Positions 31,594 to 42,820 of a DNA stretch of 64,000 nucleotides are shown here, piece by piece. Source of the DNA: Microbispora corallina (GTDB lineage: Bacteria; Actinomycetota; Actinomycetes; Streptosporangiales; Streptosporangiaceae); the NCBI RefSeq assembly GCF_016863035.1, contig NZ_BOOC01000001.1, positions 248,001-312,000 on the forward strand. Direction: 5' to 3'. The notes below the pieces were generated by a model that had not been told where the DNA came from, searched no databases, and saw only the letters and a list, made by a program, of their open reading frames with translations. Numbering within the stretch: the first letter of the stretch is position 1; each line of letters begins with the position of its first letter. A program made the translations under genes and the position numbers.

Positions 31594-31610
31594 TCATGCC
31601 TCACTGTCAA
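31581..31610 (-). promoter_or_regulatory. Housekeeping-type promoter between two LexA boxes
   Basis: On the minus strand TTGACA (31610-31605) and TATGTT (31586-31581) are separated by 18 bases, the best -35/-10 pair that I see in the window. A second TTGACA (31619-31614) sits nine bases upstream in tandem. Transcription should start near 31573 and run toward the HEPN gene. Confidence 0.7.
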
Positions 31611-31618
31611 GACTGTCA

Positions 31619-31634
31619 ACGAACAAGGGTTCGA
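31619..31634 (-). promoter_or_regulatory. LexA (SOS) box 2
   Basis: ACGAACAAGGGTTCGA, again 11 of 12 matches to the SOS consensus, is centred 41 bases (about four helical turns) upstream of box 1 and abuts the tandem -35 elements. Paired boxes suggest tight or cooperative repression. Confidence 0.7.
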
Positions 31635-31669
31635 GGACCGGCCCCAAGAACGGTCCCGGAACAGCCGAA

Positions 31670-31697
31670 ACCCCCGCACGACGAATCGTGCGGGGGT
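31670..31697 (-). terminator. Terminator of the L,D-transpeptidase gene
   Basis: A perfect 12-bp stem, ACCCCCGCACGA / TCGTGCGGGGGT, with a 4-nt loop lies 93 bases beyond the transpeptidase stop. It shields the SOS promoter from read-through. The gene-free stretch 31312-31789 thus holds this terminator, the promoter, both boxes and a possible small ORF. Confidence 0.8.
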
Positions 31698-31789
31698 CTC
31701 ACGACGACTCCCGGCCAGGGGCCCCTCGGGCGTTCTACGCCATCCCGGGGTCGCGGCGCGGCCTCAGGCCACCCCCGGCGCCGTACGGG

Positions 31790-32590
31790 TCAGCGGACGA
31801 ACCGGCCGCGGACGTGGACGGGGACCCCGGTCCCGAGCAGGCCGGGCAGGATCTCCGCCACGTGCATCGGCAGCCGGACGCAGCCGTGCGACGCCGGGTA
31901 GAGCGGCACCGACAGCGCGCCGTGCAGGGCGATGCCGCCGTTGAAGAAGATCGGGTTGTAGAGCTGGCCCAGGTAGGAGCGGTGCCAGCCGCTGACCCGC
32001 CAAGTGGTCTTGAAGTCGCCGGTGGGCGTGCGGGCGCTGCCGCTGAACTGCTGCCGCTTGCCGTTCCACATCGCGTACTCGGTGTACGGGATGCCGCTGC
32101 CGCTGGAGATGTGGCTGATCAGGCGGGGCACGCCGTTCCGGTAGAGGACCATGACCTGCTTGGTCAGGTTCACCTCCACGCGGTCGGGCTTGCCGCGCGG
32201 GACCAGGACCGCGGGCGCCTTCGGGTTCTCCAGCGCCTTCCAGGTCCTCTTGGCCACGGTGCTCGTCGGCGTGATGCCCTGGACCTTCTGGAAGGCCCAC
32301 ACGGCCGTCAGCGTGGCGCCGCCATACCGGCCGTCGATCGAGCCCGGTACGTACCCGAGCTGCTTCAGGCGGGTCTGCAGCGCCTTCACCGCCGAGCCCT
32401 TGGCGCCCAGCTTCAGCGTCTTGTACGGCGCGGTGAACGGCGGGTAGGCCGCCGATACGGCGGACGACACCGGGACGGCGCCCGTGCGGACCTGCGTGCT
32501 CGCCTGCGCGGCCTCCGGGACCCCTGCCGTGGCGAGGGCCAGTGCCCCCGCCATCACGAGCGCGGCGACCGCCTGCCGTCGACCCCCCAT
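31790..32590 (-). CDS. Secreted L,D-transpeptidase (peptidoglycan-binding plus YkuD)
   Basis: 266 residues. An N-terminal signal peptide (RRQAVAALVMAGALALATAG) is followed by a PG_binding_1 domain (about residues 57-115; LGAKGSAVKALQTRLKQLGY) and a YkuD catalytic domain ending in the nucleophile motif HGCVRLP. It would make 3-3 cross-links or anchor proteins in the wall. The ATG at 32590 is preferred because GAGGGG lies eight to nine bases upstream; a TTG nine bases earlier is the alternative. Confidence 0.92.
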   Translation of the reverse strand: MGGRRQAVAALVMAGALALATAGVPEAAQASTQVRTGAVPVSSAVSAAYPPFTAPYKTLKLGAKGSAVKALQTRLKQLGYVPGSIDGRYGGATLTAVWAFQKVQGITPTSTVAKRTWKALENPKAPAVLVPRGKPDRVEVNLTKQVMVLYRNGVPRLISHISSGSGIPYTEYAMWNGKRQQFSGSARTPTGDFKTTWRVSGWHRSYLGQLYNPIFFNGGIALHGALSVPLYPASHGCVRLPMHVAEILPGLLGTGVPVHVRGRFVR

Positions 32591-32708
32591 CGTGACCAAC
32601 CCCTCATTCTTCCCAAGCGCGAATCAAAGGACCTTAGCGTACGGCCCTCGTGGCCGAGGAGAAGGCAATTGACCGGCCTCGTCCTCGCCATCCGTTTAGA
32701 GTGTCCGC

Positions 32709-33185
32709 GTGCCGGAAAAGTTGCATCCCAACATCGCCCGGGTGGAGGCGGCCCTGCGCGCGCAGGGCGTGACGGGCGAGATCGTCGTGCTCGACGAGGC
32801 CACGCCGACGGCGGCGACGGCGGCCGCGCGGCTCGGCTGCGAGATCGGGGCGATCGCCAACAGCCTGATCTTCGACGCCGACGGCGCCCCGCTGCTCGTG
32901 CTGACCAGCGGCGCCCACCGGGTGGACACGGCCCTGGTGGCGCGGCTCGTCGGCGTCGCGAAGGTCAGGCGCGCCACCCCGGAGTTCGTGCGCGAGCACA
33001 CCGGCCAGCCCATCGGCGGCGTCGCCCCGGTGGGCCACCCCGCCCCGGTCCGGACATTGGTGGACGCCTGGCTCGGCAAGCACGAGGTCGTGTGGGCGGC
33101 CGCGGGACATCCGCACTCGGTCTTCCCCACCAGCTTCGACGAACTGGTGCGGATCACCGGCGGTACGCCGGCCGAGGTGGAGTGA
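32709..33185 (+). CDS. YbaK/EbsC-type aminoacyl-tRNA editing domain protein
   Basis: 158 residues of the YbaK fold. The N-terminus carries VVLDEATPTAATAAARLGCE, followed by IANSLIFDADGAPLLVLTSG and GGVAPVGHP (substrate loop), and ends with HPHSVFPTSFDELVRIT. Relatives deacylate mischarged Cys-tRNAPro or similar. The GTG start lies seven bases after TAGAGT, so the mRNA is probably leaderless. It is divergent from the transpeptidase gene. Confidence 0.88.
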   Translation: MPEKLHPNIARVEAALRAQGVTGEIVVLDEATPTAATAAARLGCEIGAIANSLIFDADGAPLLVLTSGAHRVDTALVARLVGVAKVRRATPEFVREHTGQPIGGVAPVGHPAPVRTLVDAWLGKHEVVWAAAGHPHSVFPTSFDELVRITGGTPAEVE

Positions 33186-33234
33186 ACCTCCGGTGGCCGC
33201 CTCGCCTCCGGAACGCTTTGCTAGTCTCCGATGA

Positions 33235-33783
33235 GTGATCCAGCTGCGACGCGTGGGGCCAGACACGTTCATCACCGTCATCGACACGGTGCTGGACATC
33301 TACACCGAGGCCATGCGCCCGCCGACGGACCAGCTCACCGGTCGTTTGGCGATAATGCGCAACCACGCGACGCATCCCGACTTCGTCTGCCTGCTCGCGG
33401 AGTCGCCCGACATCGTCGGGTTCGCGTACGGCTTCCACGGCGCGCCCGGGCAGTGGTGGCATGACGTGGTCCGCCGCGCCCTGCAGGACCAGGCGGGGCC
33501 GGGGGCAGCGCAGAGGTGGTTCGGCGACGCCCTGGAGATCGCGGAGGTCCACGTTCGGCCCGACTACCAGGGCAAGGGCATCGGGCGCAGCCTGATCCAC
33601 GCCATCTGCGAGGGCCGCCCGGAGCGGACGGCCGTGCTGTCGACCCACGACGCCCCGACGGCGGCCCGCCACCTCTACGGGGACATCGGGTTCGTCGACC
33701 TCCTGACGCGGTTCGTGTTCCCCGGCGGCTACGAGAACTACGTCATCGCGGGCGTCCCGCTGCCGCTGCCGCCGCAGCGGTGA
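33235..33783 (+). CDS. GNAT-family N-acetyltransferase
   Basis: 182 residues. The acetyl-CoA pyrophosphate loop is YQGKGIGRSLIHAI (about residues 116-129), preceded by the beta-4 strand EIAEVHVRP. The substrate is unknown. The GTG lies seven bases after a TAGTCT box with no Shine-Dalgarno, again a leaderless pattern. It is separated by 49 bases from the YbaK gene. Confidence 0.85.
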   Translation: MIQLRRVGPDTFITVIDTVLDIYTEAMRPPTDQLTGRLAIMRNHATHPDFVCLLAESPDIVGFAYGFHGAPGQWWHDVVRRALQDQAGPGAAQRWFGDALEIAEVHVRPDYQGKGIGRSLIHAICEGRPERTAVLSTHDAPTAARHLYGDIGFVDLLTRFVFPGGYENYVIAGVPLPLPPQR

Positions 33784-33822
33784 GCCCCCGATCCCCGCGC
33801 CGCCGAGAGGCCCGCGGTCCTT

Positions 33823-34752
33823 TCAGGAGCCCGCGGGCGCCGGCGCCTGCTGCAGCGCCTGGAACACCTCGCGCGTCGCGCTCGACCGGTTGAACGTGAT
33901 GAAGTGGATGCCGGGCGCGCCCTCCTCGAGGAGGGCGCGGCACATGTCCACGGCGTGCTCGATGCCCAGGCGCCGCACGGCGACGGGGTCGTCGGCGACC
34001 GCCTCGAAGCGGGCCGCGACCTCCGGCGGGAACGGCGCCCCCGACAGCTGCTCGGACCGGGCGATCGTGCTCATCTGGGTGACCGGCATGACGCCCGGGA
34101 TGATCGGGGTGTCGCAGCCCTTGGCCGCCACCCGGTCCCGCAGGCGCAGGTAGTCGTCCGCGCGGAAGAACATCTGGGTGATCGCGTAGTCGGCGCCCGC
34201 CCGGCACTTCTGCACGAAGAACTCGGTGTCCGACTCGATGGACGGCGAGCGCGGATGCTTGTAGGGGAAGGCCGCGACCCCCACGCAGAAGTCGCCGGCC
34301 TGCCGGATGAGCCGCACCAGCTCCTCCGCGTACAGGACGCCCTCGGGGTGCTTGATCCAATCGTCGAGGGGGTCGCCCCCGCGGGGGTCGCCGCGGACCG
34401 CGAGGATGTTGCGCACGCCGGCGTCGGCGAACCTGCCGACCAGGTGGCGCAGCTCGCGGATCGAGTGGTCGACCGCGGTGAAGTGGGCGACCGGCGTGAG
34501 CGTCGTCTCGTGGGCGAGGCGCTCGACGATCTGGACGGTGCGGTCGCGGGTGGAGCCGCCGGCGCCGTACGTGACGGAGACGAACGTCGGGCGGAGTGCC
34601 TCGAGCTCGCGGATGGCGCGCCAGAGCTGACGCTCGCCCTCGTCGGTCTTGGGCGGGAAGAACTCGAAGGAGAACGACCGCTCGCCCGCCGCCAGGAGCT
34701 CGCGAACGGTGGGGACGCGATCGGGGCGGCGTGAGGGCAGACCGAGAGCCAT
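33823..34752 (-). CDS. metF: Methylenetetrahydrofolate reductase
   Basis: 309 residues. The FAD TIM-barrel carries [13 protein letters not shown] (with the conserved Glu), [25 protein letters not shown] and [13 protein letters not shown]. It reduces methylene-THF to methyl-THF for methionine synthesis. The ATG at 34752 lies seven bases after TACCCT, which suggests a leaderless transcript; a GTG six bases earlier also fits. It is divergent from the polyprenyl synthase gene, the order seen around mycobacterial Rv2172c-Rv2173. Confidence 0.94.
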   Translation of the reverse strand: MALGLPSRRPDRVPTVRELLAAGERSFSFEFFPPKTDEGERQLWRAIRELEALRPTFVSVTYGAGGSTRDRTVQIVERLAHETTLTPVAHFTAVDHSIRELRHLVGRFADAGVRNILAVRGDPRGGDPLDDWIKHPEGVLYAEELVRLIRQAGDFCVGVAAFPYKHPRSPSIESDTEFFVQKCRAGADYAITQMFFRADDYLRLRDRVAAKGCDTPIIPGVMPVTQMSTIARSEQLSGAPFPPEVAARFEAVADDPVAVRRLGIEHAVDMCRALLEEGAPGIHFITFNRSSATREVFQALQQAPAPAGS

Positions 34753-34893
34753 GGTCACAAGGGTACAGGGCCGATCCTTTTCGCCGAAGTCCGAGATCTC
34801 AACATGTGGACGTCAAGCGGTCCACATGGCGATCGCGAAGCTGGGGCCCCTTCCCCCATCGGCGGCGGGATCACCGCCCCGTAAGCTCAAGAC

Positions 34894-35961
34894 ATGACCA
34901 CTTCCGTCGCCCCGCTCGACCTCGTCCGCCAGGAGGTGGACCGCTCGCTCCGGGAGTTCCTGGACCGGCAGCGCCCGATGTTCGGCGACCCCCACCTGGC
35001 CGCGCTGCTGTCGGCCGCGACGGACTTCCTGGCCGGCGGCAAACGGCTGCGCCCCGCCTTCTGCTACTGGGGCTGGCGCGCGGCGGGAGGCGGCGAGGAG
35101 CCGGGCCTGTACGCCGCGGCGGCCTCGCTCGAACTGCTGCAGGCGAGCGCGCTGGTCCACGACGACGTGATGGACGCGAGCGACGTGCGGCGCGGGATGC
35201 CCTCGGCGCACCGGCGGTTCGAGCGGATGCACGCCGACGCCGGCTGGCACGGGTCGGCCGGGCAGTTCGGCGAGGGAGCCGCGGTCCTGCTGGGCAACCT
35301 GCTGCTGGTGTGGTCGGGCCAGATGTGGCGCGGCAGCGGGCTCGACCCGCGGGCCCTGGCGGCGGCCCAGCCCGTGCACGACCACATGCTGACCGAGCTG
35401 ATGTGCGGCCAGTACCTCGACCTGCTGGAGCAGGCGCGGGGTGAGAACACCTTCGACAGCGCCCTGCGGGTCGCCCTGTACAAGAGCGGGAAGTACTCGG
35501 TGGAGCAGCCGCTGCGGCTGGGGCTCGTCCTCGCCGCCCGCAGCCGCGACCCGTGGATCGACCGGCTCTGCGCCCAGTACGGCCAGCAGGTGGGCATCGC
35601 CTTCCAGCTGCGCGACGACGTCCTGGGGGTGTTCGGCGACCCGGCCGAGACCGGCAAGCCGGCCGGGGACGACCTGCGCGAGGGCAAGCGCACCATGCTC
35701 ATCGCCCGGACGCTCGCCGAGGCGTCGCCCGCCCAGGCCGCCGCCGTACGCGACCTGCTGGGCGACCCCGCCCTCGATGAGCAGGGGGTCGAGCGGCTCC
35801 GGACGGTCATCGAGGAGACGGGCGCGCTGGCGGCGTGCGAAGGAATGATCAAGCGGTACCTCGAGGAGGCCCTGGCCGCCCTCGACCAAGCCCCGATCGA
35901 GGAGACGGCCCGCGCCGCCCTGGCCGCCCTGGCCGTGGCCGCCACCGCCCGCCGCACCTGA
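34894..35961 (+). CDS. Polyprenyl (geranylgeranyl-type) diphosphate synthase
   Basis: 355 residues. GKRLRP (49-54), first Asp-rich motif DDVMD (90-94) and second motif [12 protein letters not shown] identify a trans-prenyl chain elongation enzyme. Bulky residues before the first motif ([11 protein letters not shown]) give no clear chain length. TAAGCT six bases before the ATG suggests a leaderless mRNA. Its stop codon lies inside the first of two 30-base-spaced terminator repeats. It is a likely source of precursors for menaquinone, carotenoid or polyprenyl carriers. Confidence 0.92.
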   Translation: MTTSVAPLDLVRQEVDRSLREFLDRQRPMFGDPHLAALLSAATDFLAGGKRLRPAFCYWGWRAAGGGEEPGLYAAAASLELLQASALVHDDVMDASDVRRGMPSAHRRFERMHADAGWHGSAGQFGEGAAVLLGNLLLVWSGQMWRGSGLDPRALAAAQPVHDHMLTELMCGQYLDLLEQARGENTFDSALRVALYKSGKYSVEQPLRLGLVLAARSRDPWIDRLCAQYGQQVGIAFQLRDDVLGVFGDPAETGKPAGDDLREGKRTMLIARTLAEASPAQAAAVRDLLGDPALDEQGVERLRTVIEETGALAACEGMIKRYLEEALAALDQAPIEETARAALAALAVAATARRT

Positions 35962-36007
35962 CCCGCAGGAGGGGTCGGGCGCGGCGCCTGACCCGCAGGA
36001 GGGTCAG
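35957..36007. terminator. Tandem duplicated terminator between convergent genes
   Basis: CCTGACCCGCAGGAGGGGTC (35957-35976) is repeated as CCTGACCCGCAGGAGGGTC (35987-36005). Each copy can fold; the second has a perfect 7-bp stem, CTGACCC / GGGTCAG. Copy 1 contains the TGA of the prenyl synthase and copy 2 contains the TGA of thiE on the other strand. Confidence 0.65.
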
Positions 36008-36657
36008 AGCGGGACGGCGGCGAGGCGGGCCTTGAGCTCGGCGGCGGCGGCGCCGGGGTCCGGCGCCTCGGTGACGGCGCGCACGACCACCACGCGGCGG
36101 GCGCCGTGCGCGACGACCTGGTCGAGCGTGCCGAGGTCGACGCCGCCGATGGCGAACCAGGGCCGTCCCGAGCCGAGGCGGGCGGCGTGCTCCAGCAGGG
36201 GCGTCCCGGGCGCGGGACGCCCGGGCTTGGTCGGCGTCGGCCAGACGGGGCCGCAGCAGAAGTAGTCGACGCCCGGCTCCCCGGCGGCTGTCGTCGCCTC
36301 GGCCTCGGCATGCGTCGACCTGCCGATGAGCACGTCGGGGCCGAGGATCTCCCGGGCCACGGACACCGGGAGGTCGTCCTGACCGAGGTGGAGGACGTCG
36401 GGGCGGGCCGCGTACGCCACGTCGGCCCGGTCGTTGACGGCCAGCAGGGCGCCGTGCCTGTCGCAGGCCGCGCGGAAGACCTCGAGGAGCTCCAGCTCCT
36501 CGCGGGCCTCCAGGCCCTTCTCCCGCAGCTGGACGATGTCCACACCGCCGGCGAGGACCGCGTCGAGGAATTTCTCCAGGTCGCCGCGGTCCCGCCTGCC
36601 GTCCGTGCAGAGGTAGAGCCTGGCACGCGCCAGTCGCTGTCGCCGGGTGTCGCTCAC
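36004..36657 (-). CDS. thiE: Thiamine-phosphate synthase
   Basis: 217 residues. It joins the pyrimidine and thiazole halves of thiamine. TIM-barrel motifs are [37 protein letters not shown] and FAIGGVD. The GTG start follows directly on the intergenic sequence. It lies near, but is not transcribed with, thiO-thiS-thiG; its own upstream region shows no thi-box, so it is probably read from the Rv2175c-like gene's promoter or a weak local one. Confidence 0.95.
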   Translation of the reverse strand: MSDTRRQRLARARLYLCTDGRRDRGDLEKFLDAVLAGGVDIVQLREKGLEAREELELLEVFRAACDRHGALLAVNDRADVAYAARPDVLHLGQDDLPVSVAREILGPDVLIGRSTHAEAEATTAAGEPGVDYFCCGPVWPTPTKPGRPAPGTPLLEHAARLGSGRPWFAIGGVDLGTLDQVVAHGARRVVVVRAVTEAPDPGAAAAELKARLAAVPL

Positions 36658-36684
36658 CCGACCACAATGCCATGCGCCCGCGGC

Positions 36685-37059
36685 TCAGAAGCCCAGGGCC
36701 TGCGCCCTGCGCTTGACCTCGGTGTGCCGACCGGCGGCGATGGCGTCGATCGGCGATCCGGGGAGCGAGTCGTCGGCCGTGAACAGCCAGCGGATCGACT
36801 CGACCTCGTCGTATCCGGCGTCCGCCAGGACGGTGAGCGTGCCCGGGAGCCCCTTCAGCACGTCGCCGCCGGCGATGAACACCGCGGGGATCTGGGGCTC
36901 GCCGCCGCCGCGGCGGACGCCGACGAGCTTCTTGTCCTTGAGGAGCTGCTTGACCCGCCCGATACTGATCTCCAGCCTCTTGGCGGCCTCCGAGATGGGG
37001 AGCCATTCCCCTACGAGCTGGTCGGTGTCCCGGTCGATCTGCGCAACAGTAAGCGTCAC
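36685..37059 (-). CDS. Rv2175c-like DNA-binding protein
   Basis: 124 residues. A winged-helix-like N-terminal half with WLPISEAAKRLEISIGRVKQLLKDKKLVG is followed by the Rv2175c C-terminal domain (GTLTVLADAGYDEVESIRWLFT, PIDAIAAGRHTEVKRRAQALGF). In M. tuberculosis the homologue binds DNA and is phosphorylated by the neighbouring PASTA kinase PknL; here a PASTA kinase lies 3.8 kb away. The GTG is seven bases after TAATGG, a leaderless pattern. Confidence 0.88.
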   Translation of the reverse strand: MTLTVAQIDRDTDQLVGEWLPISEAAKRLEISIGRVKQLLKDKKLVGVRRGGGEPQIPAVFIAGGDVLKGLPGTLTVLADAGYDEVESIRWLFTADDSLPGSPIDAIAAGRHTEVKRRAQALGF

Positions 37060-37102
37060 GGATCCACCATTACCACAGGCGAGCAGCCGGGAAACACCTC
37101 GA

Positions 37103-38278
37103 TTACGCCATAATGCAGTCGCGGAGCGGCACGGCCGGGTCGGTCAGGCGGGCCGGGTCGAGCCGGTGCCCGGCCTCGACGATCCGCCGCCCCTGCACCA
37201 CGTCGCGCGGCCGGTCGACGGTCAGGATGGCCGCGAGCCGGTCGCCGGCCGTGAGCCAGCAGGCCGCCCACTTCCCCTCGCCCCGCGGGTCGCCGCGCAG
37301 CAGCACCCGCTCCGCCGCCGGGTGGTGCCCCGCGAACTGGACCATGTGGCCGAACTGCTCCGACCAGAAGTACGGCACCGGGTCGTAGACGGCGTCCTCG
37401 CCCAGCAGGGCCGCGGCGGCCGTGTCGGGCGCCTGCAGGGCGGTGTCCCAGTGCTCGACCCGCAGCCGCGTGCCGAACCTGCGCGACCACCAGCTGGCGC
37501 AGTCGCCGACCGCGACGACGCCGGGCAGGCGGGTGCGCAGGTGCTCGTCGACCACGACCCCGTTGTCCACCTCGACGGCCGAGCCCTTCAGCCACTCGAC
37601 CGCGGGCCGCACGCCGACGCCGGTGACCACGACGTCCGCCTTCACCCGGGCGCCCGACATGAGCGTGAGCCCGTCGGCGTCGATCGTGCCGACCTTCGCC
37701 CCAAGTCGCAGCTCAACGCCCGCCTGGGCGTACCAGGGGATGGTGTGCCCGCCGACCGCCCCCAGCGCGGCGGCCAGCGGGGTCTCGCCCGCCTCGACCA
37801 CGGTGACCGCGCAGCCGGCGCGGGCGGCCGCGGTGGCGACCTCGGCGCCGATCCAGCCCGCGCCGATCACGGCGACCCGGGCCCCGGGGACCAGCCGCTC
37901 GCGCAGCGCGAGCGCGTCGTCGATCGTGCGCAGCACGTGCTGGCGGCCCTCGCCGCGCAACCGCACCGGCGTCGCGCCGGTCGCGATCACCAGGCCGTCG
38001 TACTCCAGCTCGCCCTCGGTCGTCTCCAGCACGCCCTCGCGCAGGCCCTTGGCCGCGGCGCCCAGGCACAGCCGTACGTCGAGGGCGTCGAGGTCGGAGT
38101 CGACCACCGTGGAGTCGGTCTCGCCGAGCAGCACCGCCTTCGACAGCGGCGGCCTGTCGTAGGGGCGATGACGTTCCTCGCCGATCAGCGTGATCCGGCC
38201 CGCGAAACCGTGGGCCCGCAGAGCCTCGACACTTCGCACGCCGGCCAGGCCGGCCCCCACCACCACGACGTGATCCAC
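37103..38278 (-). CDS. FAD-dependent ferredoxin/rubredoxin-type reductase
   Basis: 391 residues. There are two Rossmann motifs: VVVGAGLAGVRSVEALR for FAD and VAVIGAGWIGAEVATAAARAG for NAD(P)H, plus VAVGDCASW. The C-terminal reductase domain is of the BphA4/putidaredoxin-reductase type. The start is ambiguous: two consecutive GTG codons (38281, 38278) follow a TATGGT box, and the second sits seven bases after it. It is divergent from the thi operon. The electron partner is unknown. Confidence 0.9.
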   Translation of the reverse strand: MDHVVVVGAGLAGVRSVEALRAHGFAGRITLIGEERHRPYDRPPLSKAVLLGETDSTVVDSDLDALDVRLCLGAAAKGLREGVLETTEGELEYDGLVIATGATPVRLRGEGRQHVLRTIDDALALRERLVPGARVAVIGAGWIGAEVATAAARAGCAVTVVEAGETPLAAALGAVGGHTIPWYAQAGVELRLGAKVGTIDADGLTLMSGARVKADVVVTGVGVRPAVEWLKGSAVEVDNGVVVDEHLRTRLPGVVAVGDCASWWSRRFGTRLRVEHWDTALQAPDTAAAALLGEDAVYDPVPYFWSEQFGHMVQFAGHHPAAERVLLRGDPRGEGKWAACWLTAGDRLAAILTVDRPRDVVQGRRIVEAGHRLDPARLTDPAVPLRDCIMA

Positions 38279-38415
38279 CACCTGACCATAGATTGTCCAC
38301 CGGGCATGCCGCCAATGCAGGTGCCATAACGACTTGGGCAACTACTGCGCACACCGGCCGTGCCGCCCGTTGTGCGTGACGCGCGGCCGCAGGGCTAGGC
38401 TGAGGGGCGTAAGAC

Positions 38416-38505
38416 GCGCGGGAGCCCGGCGGCCGGGCTGAGAGGAGAGCGGAGGCTCTCGACCGCCAGACGACCTGATCCGGGTAATGCCGGCGAAGGG
38501 AGCGC
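38416..38505 (+). ncRNA. TPP riboswitch (thi-box) controlling thiO-thiS-thiG
   Basis: The conserved core is evident: GGGAGCCC...GGGCTGAGAGGAG, then ACCTGATCCGGGTAATGCCG and GCGAAGGGAG. The closing helix can form between GCGC at 38416-38419 and GCGC at 38502-38505. The thiO ribosome-binding site (GAAGGGAG) is part of the riboswitch 3' strand, four bases before the GTG, so ligand binding should block translation directly. A TAGGCT box at 38396 is a likely -10. Confidence 0.93.
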
Positions 38506-38506
38506 T

Positions 38507-40670
<2,164 letters not shown>

Positions 40671-40736
40671 CCCCGGCGGTCCGACCGCGGCCGCTGCGGT
40701 GAAACCGGAATGGCGGCATCCGGTAGCTCCGGTTAT

Positions 40737-40833
40737 CGGATTCCGTAGGGCATTCCGATGGTACGGAAAGCTCCGCGAATAGGTCTCGGTTTGGGATTCC
40801 GTAACACTGCGGGTGGCAAATCACCCGTAAACT
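40737..40833 (+). promoter_or_regulatory. Promoter region of the PASTA kinase with repeated GATTCCG words
   Basis: TAAACT (40828-40833) lies seven bases before the GTG start, which predicts a leaderless mRNA. Upstream, GGATTCCGTA-like words occur at 40738 and 40790, with related CATTCCG and GTACGGAAA words between them. The first two form a direct repeat about 52 bases apart that may bind a regulator. Confidence 0.4.
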
Positions 40834-40840
40834 CGGGCGA

Positions 40841-42820
40841 GTGGACACGACGCTAACCGATCCGCTCGTAGGGCAGGTGCTCGACGGGCGCTATCGCGTC
40901 GAGTCCCGGATCGCCCGGGGCGGCATGGCCTCCGTCTACCTGGCTCTGGACGTCCGGCTCGACCGCACGGTCGCCGTCAAGGTGATGCACCGCTCGCTCG
41001 CCGAGGACCCGCAGTTCGTCCGGCGCTTCATCGGCGAGGCCAAGTCCGTGGCCAGCCTCTCCCACCCCAACATCGTCCATGTCTTCGACCAGGGCACCGA
41101 CGGGGCGCACGTCTACCTCTCGATGGAGTACGTGCCGGGCAAGACCCTGCGGGACGTCCTGCGCCTGCGCGGCCGGCTCCCGGCCCGCGAGGCGCTGGAG
41201 ATGGTCATCCCGGTGCTCGCCGCGCTCGGCGCGGCCCACCAGGCGGGGATGGTCCACCGGGACGTCAAGCCGGAGAACGTGCTACTCACCGACGACGGCC
41301 GGGTCAAGGTCGTGGACTTCGGCCTCGCCAGGGCCGTCGAGGCCACCAACCAGACCAAGACCGGCATGATGATCGGCACGATCGGCTACATGTCGCCCGA
41401 GCAGGTCACGACCGGCACGGCCGACGTCCGCAGCGACGTCTACGCCACCGGCATCATGCTGTTCGAGCTGCTCACGGGACGCCAGCCGTACGCGGGCGAG
41501 ACCCCGATGTCGGTCGCGTACCGGCACGTGCACGAGACCGTCCCGGCGCCGTCCTCAGTCGTGCCGGACATCCCGCCGTCGATCGACGCGCTGGTGGCGG
41601 CGGCCACGGACAAGGACCCGGCCCGCCGCCCGGCCGACGCGACCGCCATGCTGGTCGCCGCCGTCGAGGCCCACCGGTCGCTGCCGAGGACCGGCGCCAC
41701 GGGCTCCTACACCGGGCCGACCGGCCTGCAGCCCGGGGCGCTCACCGGCCCCACCGCTCCCCCGCCGGCCGCCGCCGCCGGGACGGCCCCGCCGTACGGG
41801 ACGGGGCAGTACCTGTCGCCGGGCGCGCAGCCGGGGGCGTCGCACACGATGATCCAGCCGCGGTCGGACCTGCCGATCGGGCACGACGGCGAGCCCGCGG
41901 CCCGGCGCCGCCGCTTCCGGCCCAACTGGCTGGTGCTCGGCCTCGCCCTCGTGATGGTGGCCGGCGTCGCCCTCACCGGGTGGTGGTTCTCCCAGGGGCG
42001 GTACGTGAAGGTGCCCGACCTGGTCGGCCGGAACGTCAAGGTGGCCAGGCAGCAGGCGCAGCAGGCCGGGTTCGAGGTGCGGATCGGCAAGGCCCGTTTC
42101 GACGACAAGGCCGCGAAGGACACGGTGCTCGACACCGACCCCGGGGCGGGCGCCGAGATCGCCCGGGGGTCGGTGGTGACGCTGATCCCGTCGGCGGGCC
42201 CGGAGACCATCCCGGTGCCCAAGGTCGAGGGCCTCACCGAGGCCGACGCGCGGGCCCAGGTCGCCGAGGTCGGGCTGGTCGTCGGCCGGGTGAGCAAGAG
42301 CGCGAGCGACACGGTGCCGCGCGGCCAGGTCATCCGCACCAGCCCGATGGTGGGCAAGCGGATCAAGAAGGGCGGCACGGTCAACCTCGTCATCAGCGCC
42401 GGCCTGCTCATGCCGGACGTGACGCAGATGATGCGCGACCAGGCCGAGAAGTTCCTGCGGGACAAGGGGTTCAACGTCCAGATCGACGAGACGGCCGACA
42501 ACACCCCGCCCGGCACCGTCATCGCGCAGGACCCGTCGGGCGGCTCCGAGGTGGCGGCCGGTGCGGTCGTCCACCTGACCGTCTCGAAGGGGCCCGACAC
42601 GGGCTGGCACTGGCCGTGGGAGAACGACAACTCCGAGGCCCCGCCGGACTTCGTGGTCGTCCCCGACGTCCGGTTCAAAGACGTGAACGACGCGGTCAGC
42701 GAGCTGAAGGCCGCCGGGTTCCAGGTCAAGGTCCGCAACCTGGTCGGCACCCGGCGGGTGGTCGGGGAGAACCCGCTCGGCCAGCAGCCCATGGGCACCC
42801 GCATCACCATCTGGCACTGA
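40841..42820 (+). CDS. Membrane serine/threonine protein kinase with PASTA domains
   Basis: 659 residues. Kinase domain 18-285: glycine loop ARGGMASVY (25-33), Lys47, catalytic HRDVKPEN (139-146, Asp141) and DFG (159-161), with activation-loop threonines around 172-180. A Pro/Gly/Thr-rich linker is followed by one membrane helix (363-384) and four PASTA repeats from 388 to the C-terminus; the fourth is set off by a Trp-rich spacer (GWHWPWENDN). It would sense muropeptides or lipid II and adjust wall growth. Its order with an Rv2175c-like gene recalls pknL. Confidence 0.95.
   Translation: MDTTLTDPLVGQVLDGRYRVESRIARGGMASVYLALDVRLDRTVAVKVMHRSLAEDPQFVRRFIGEAKSVASLSHPNIVHVFDQGTDGAHVYLSMEYVPGKTLRDVLRLRGRLPAREALEMVIPVLAALGAAHQAGMVHRDVKPENVLLTDDGRVKVVDFGLARAVEATNQTKTGMMIGTIGYMSPEQVTTGTADVRSDVYATGIMLFELLTGRQPYAGETPMSVAYRHVHETVPAPSSVVPDIPPSIDALVAAATDKDPARRPADATAMLVAAVEAHRSLPRTGATGSYTGPTGLQPGALTGPTAPPPAAAAGTAPPYGTGQYLSPGAQPGASHTMIQPRSDLPIGHDGEPAARRRRFRPNWLVLGLALVMVAGVALTGWWFSQGRYVKVPDLVGRNVKVARQQAQQAGFEVRIGKARFDDKAAKDTVLDTDPGAGAEIARGSVVTLIPSAGPETIPVPKVEGLTEADARAQVAEVGLVVGRVSKSASDTVPRGQVIRTSPMVGKRIKKGGTVNLVISAGLLMPDVTQMMRDQAEKFLRDKGFNVQIDETADNTPPGTVIAQDPSGGSEVAAGAVVHLTVSKGPDTGWHWPWENDNSEAPPDFVVVPDVRFKDVNDAVSELKAAGFQVKVRNLVGTRRVVGENPLGQQPMGTRITIWH

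Noticed and set aside
31619-31634. GGTTCGAGGACC as the T-arm of a tRNA
   Set aside because: No acceptor, D or anticodon stems can be built around it. It is better explained as a LexA box.
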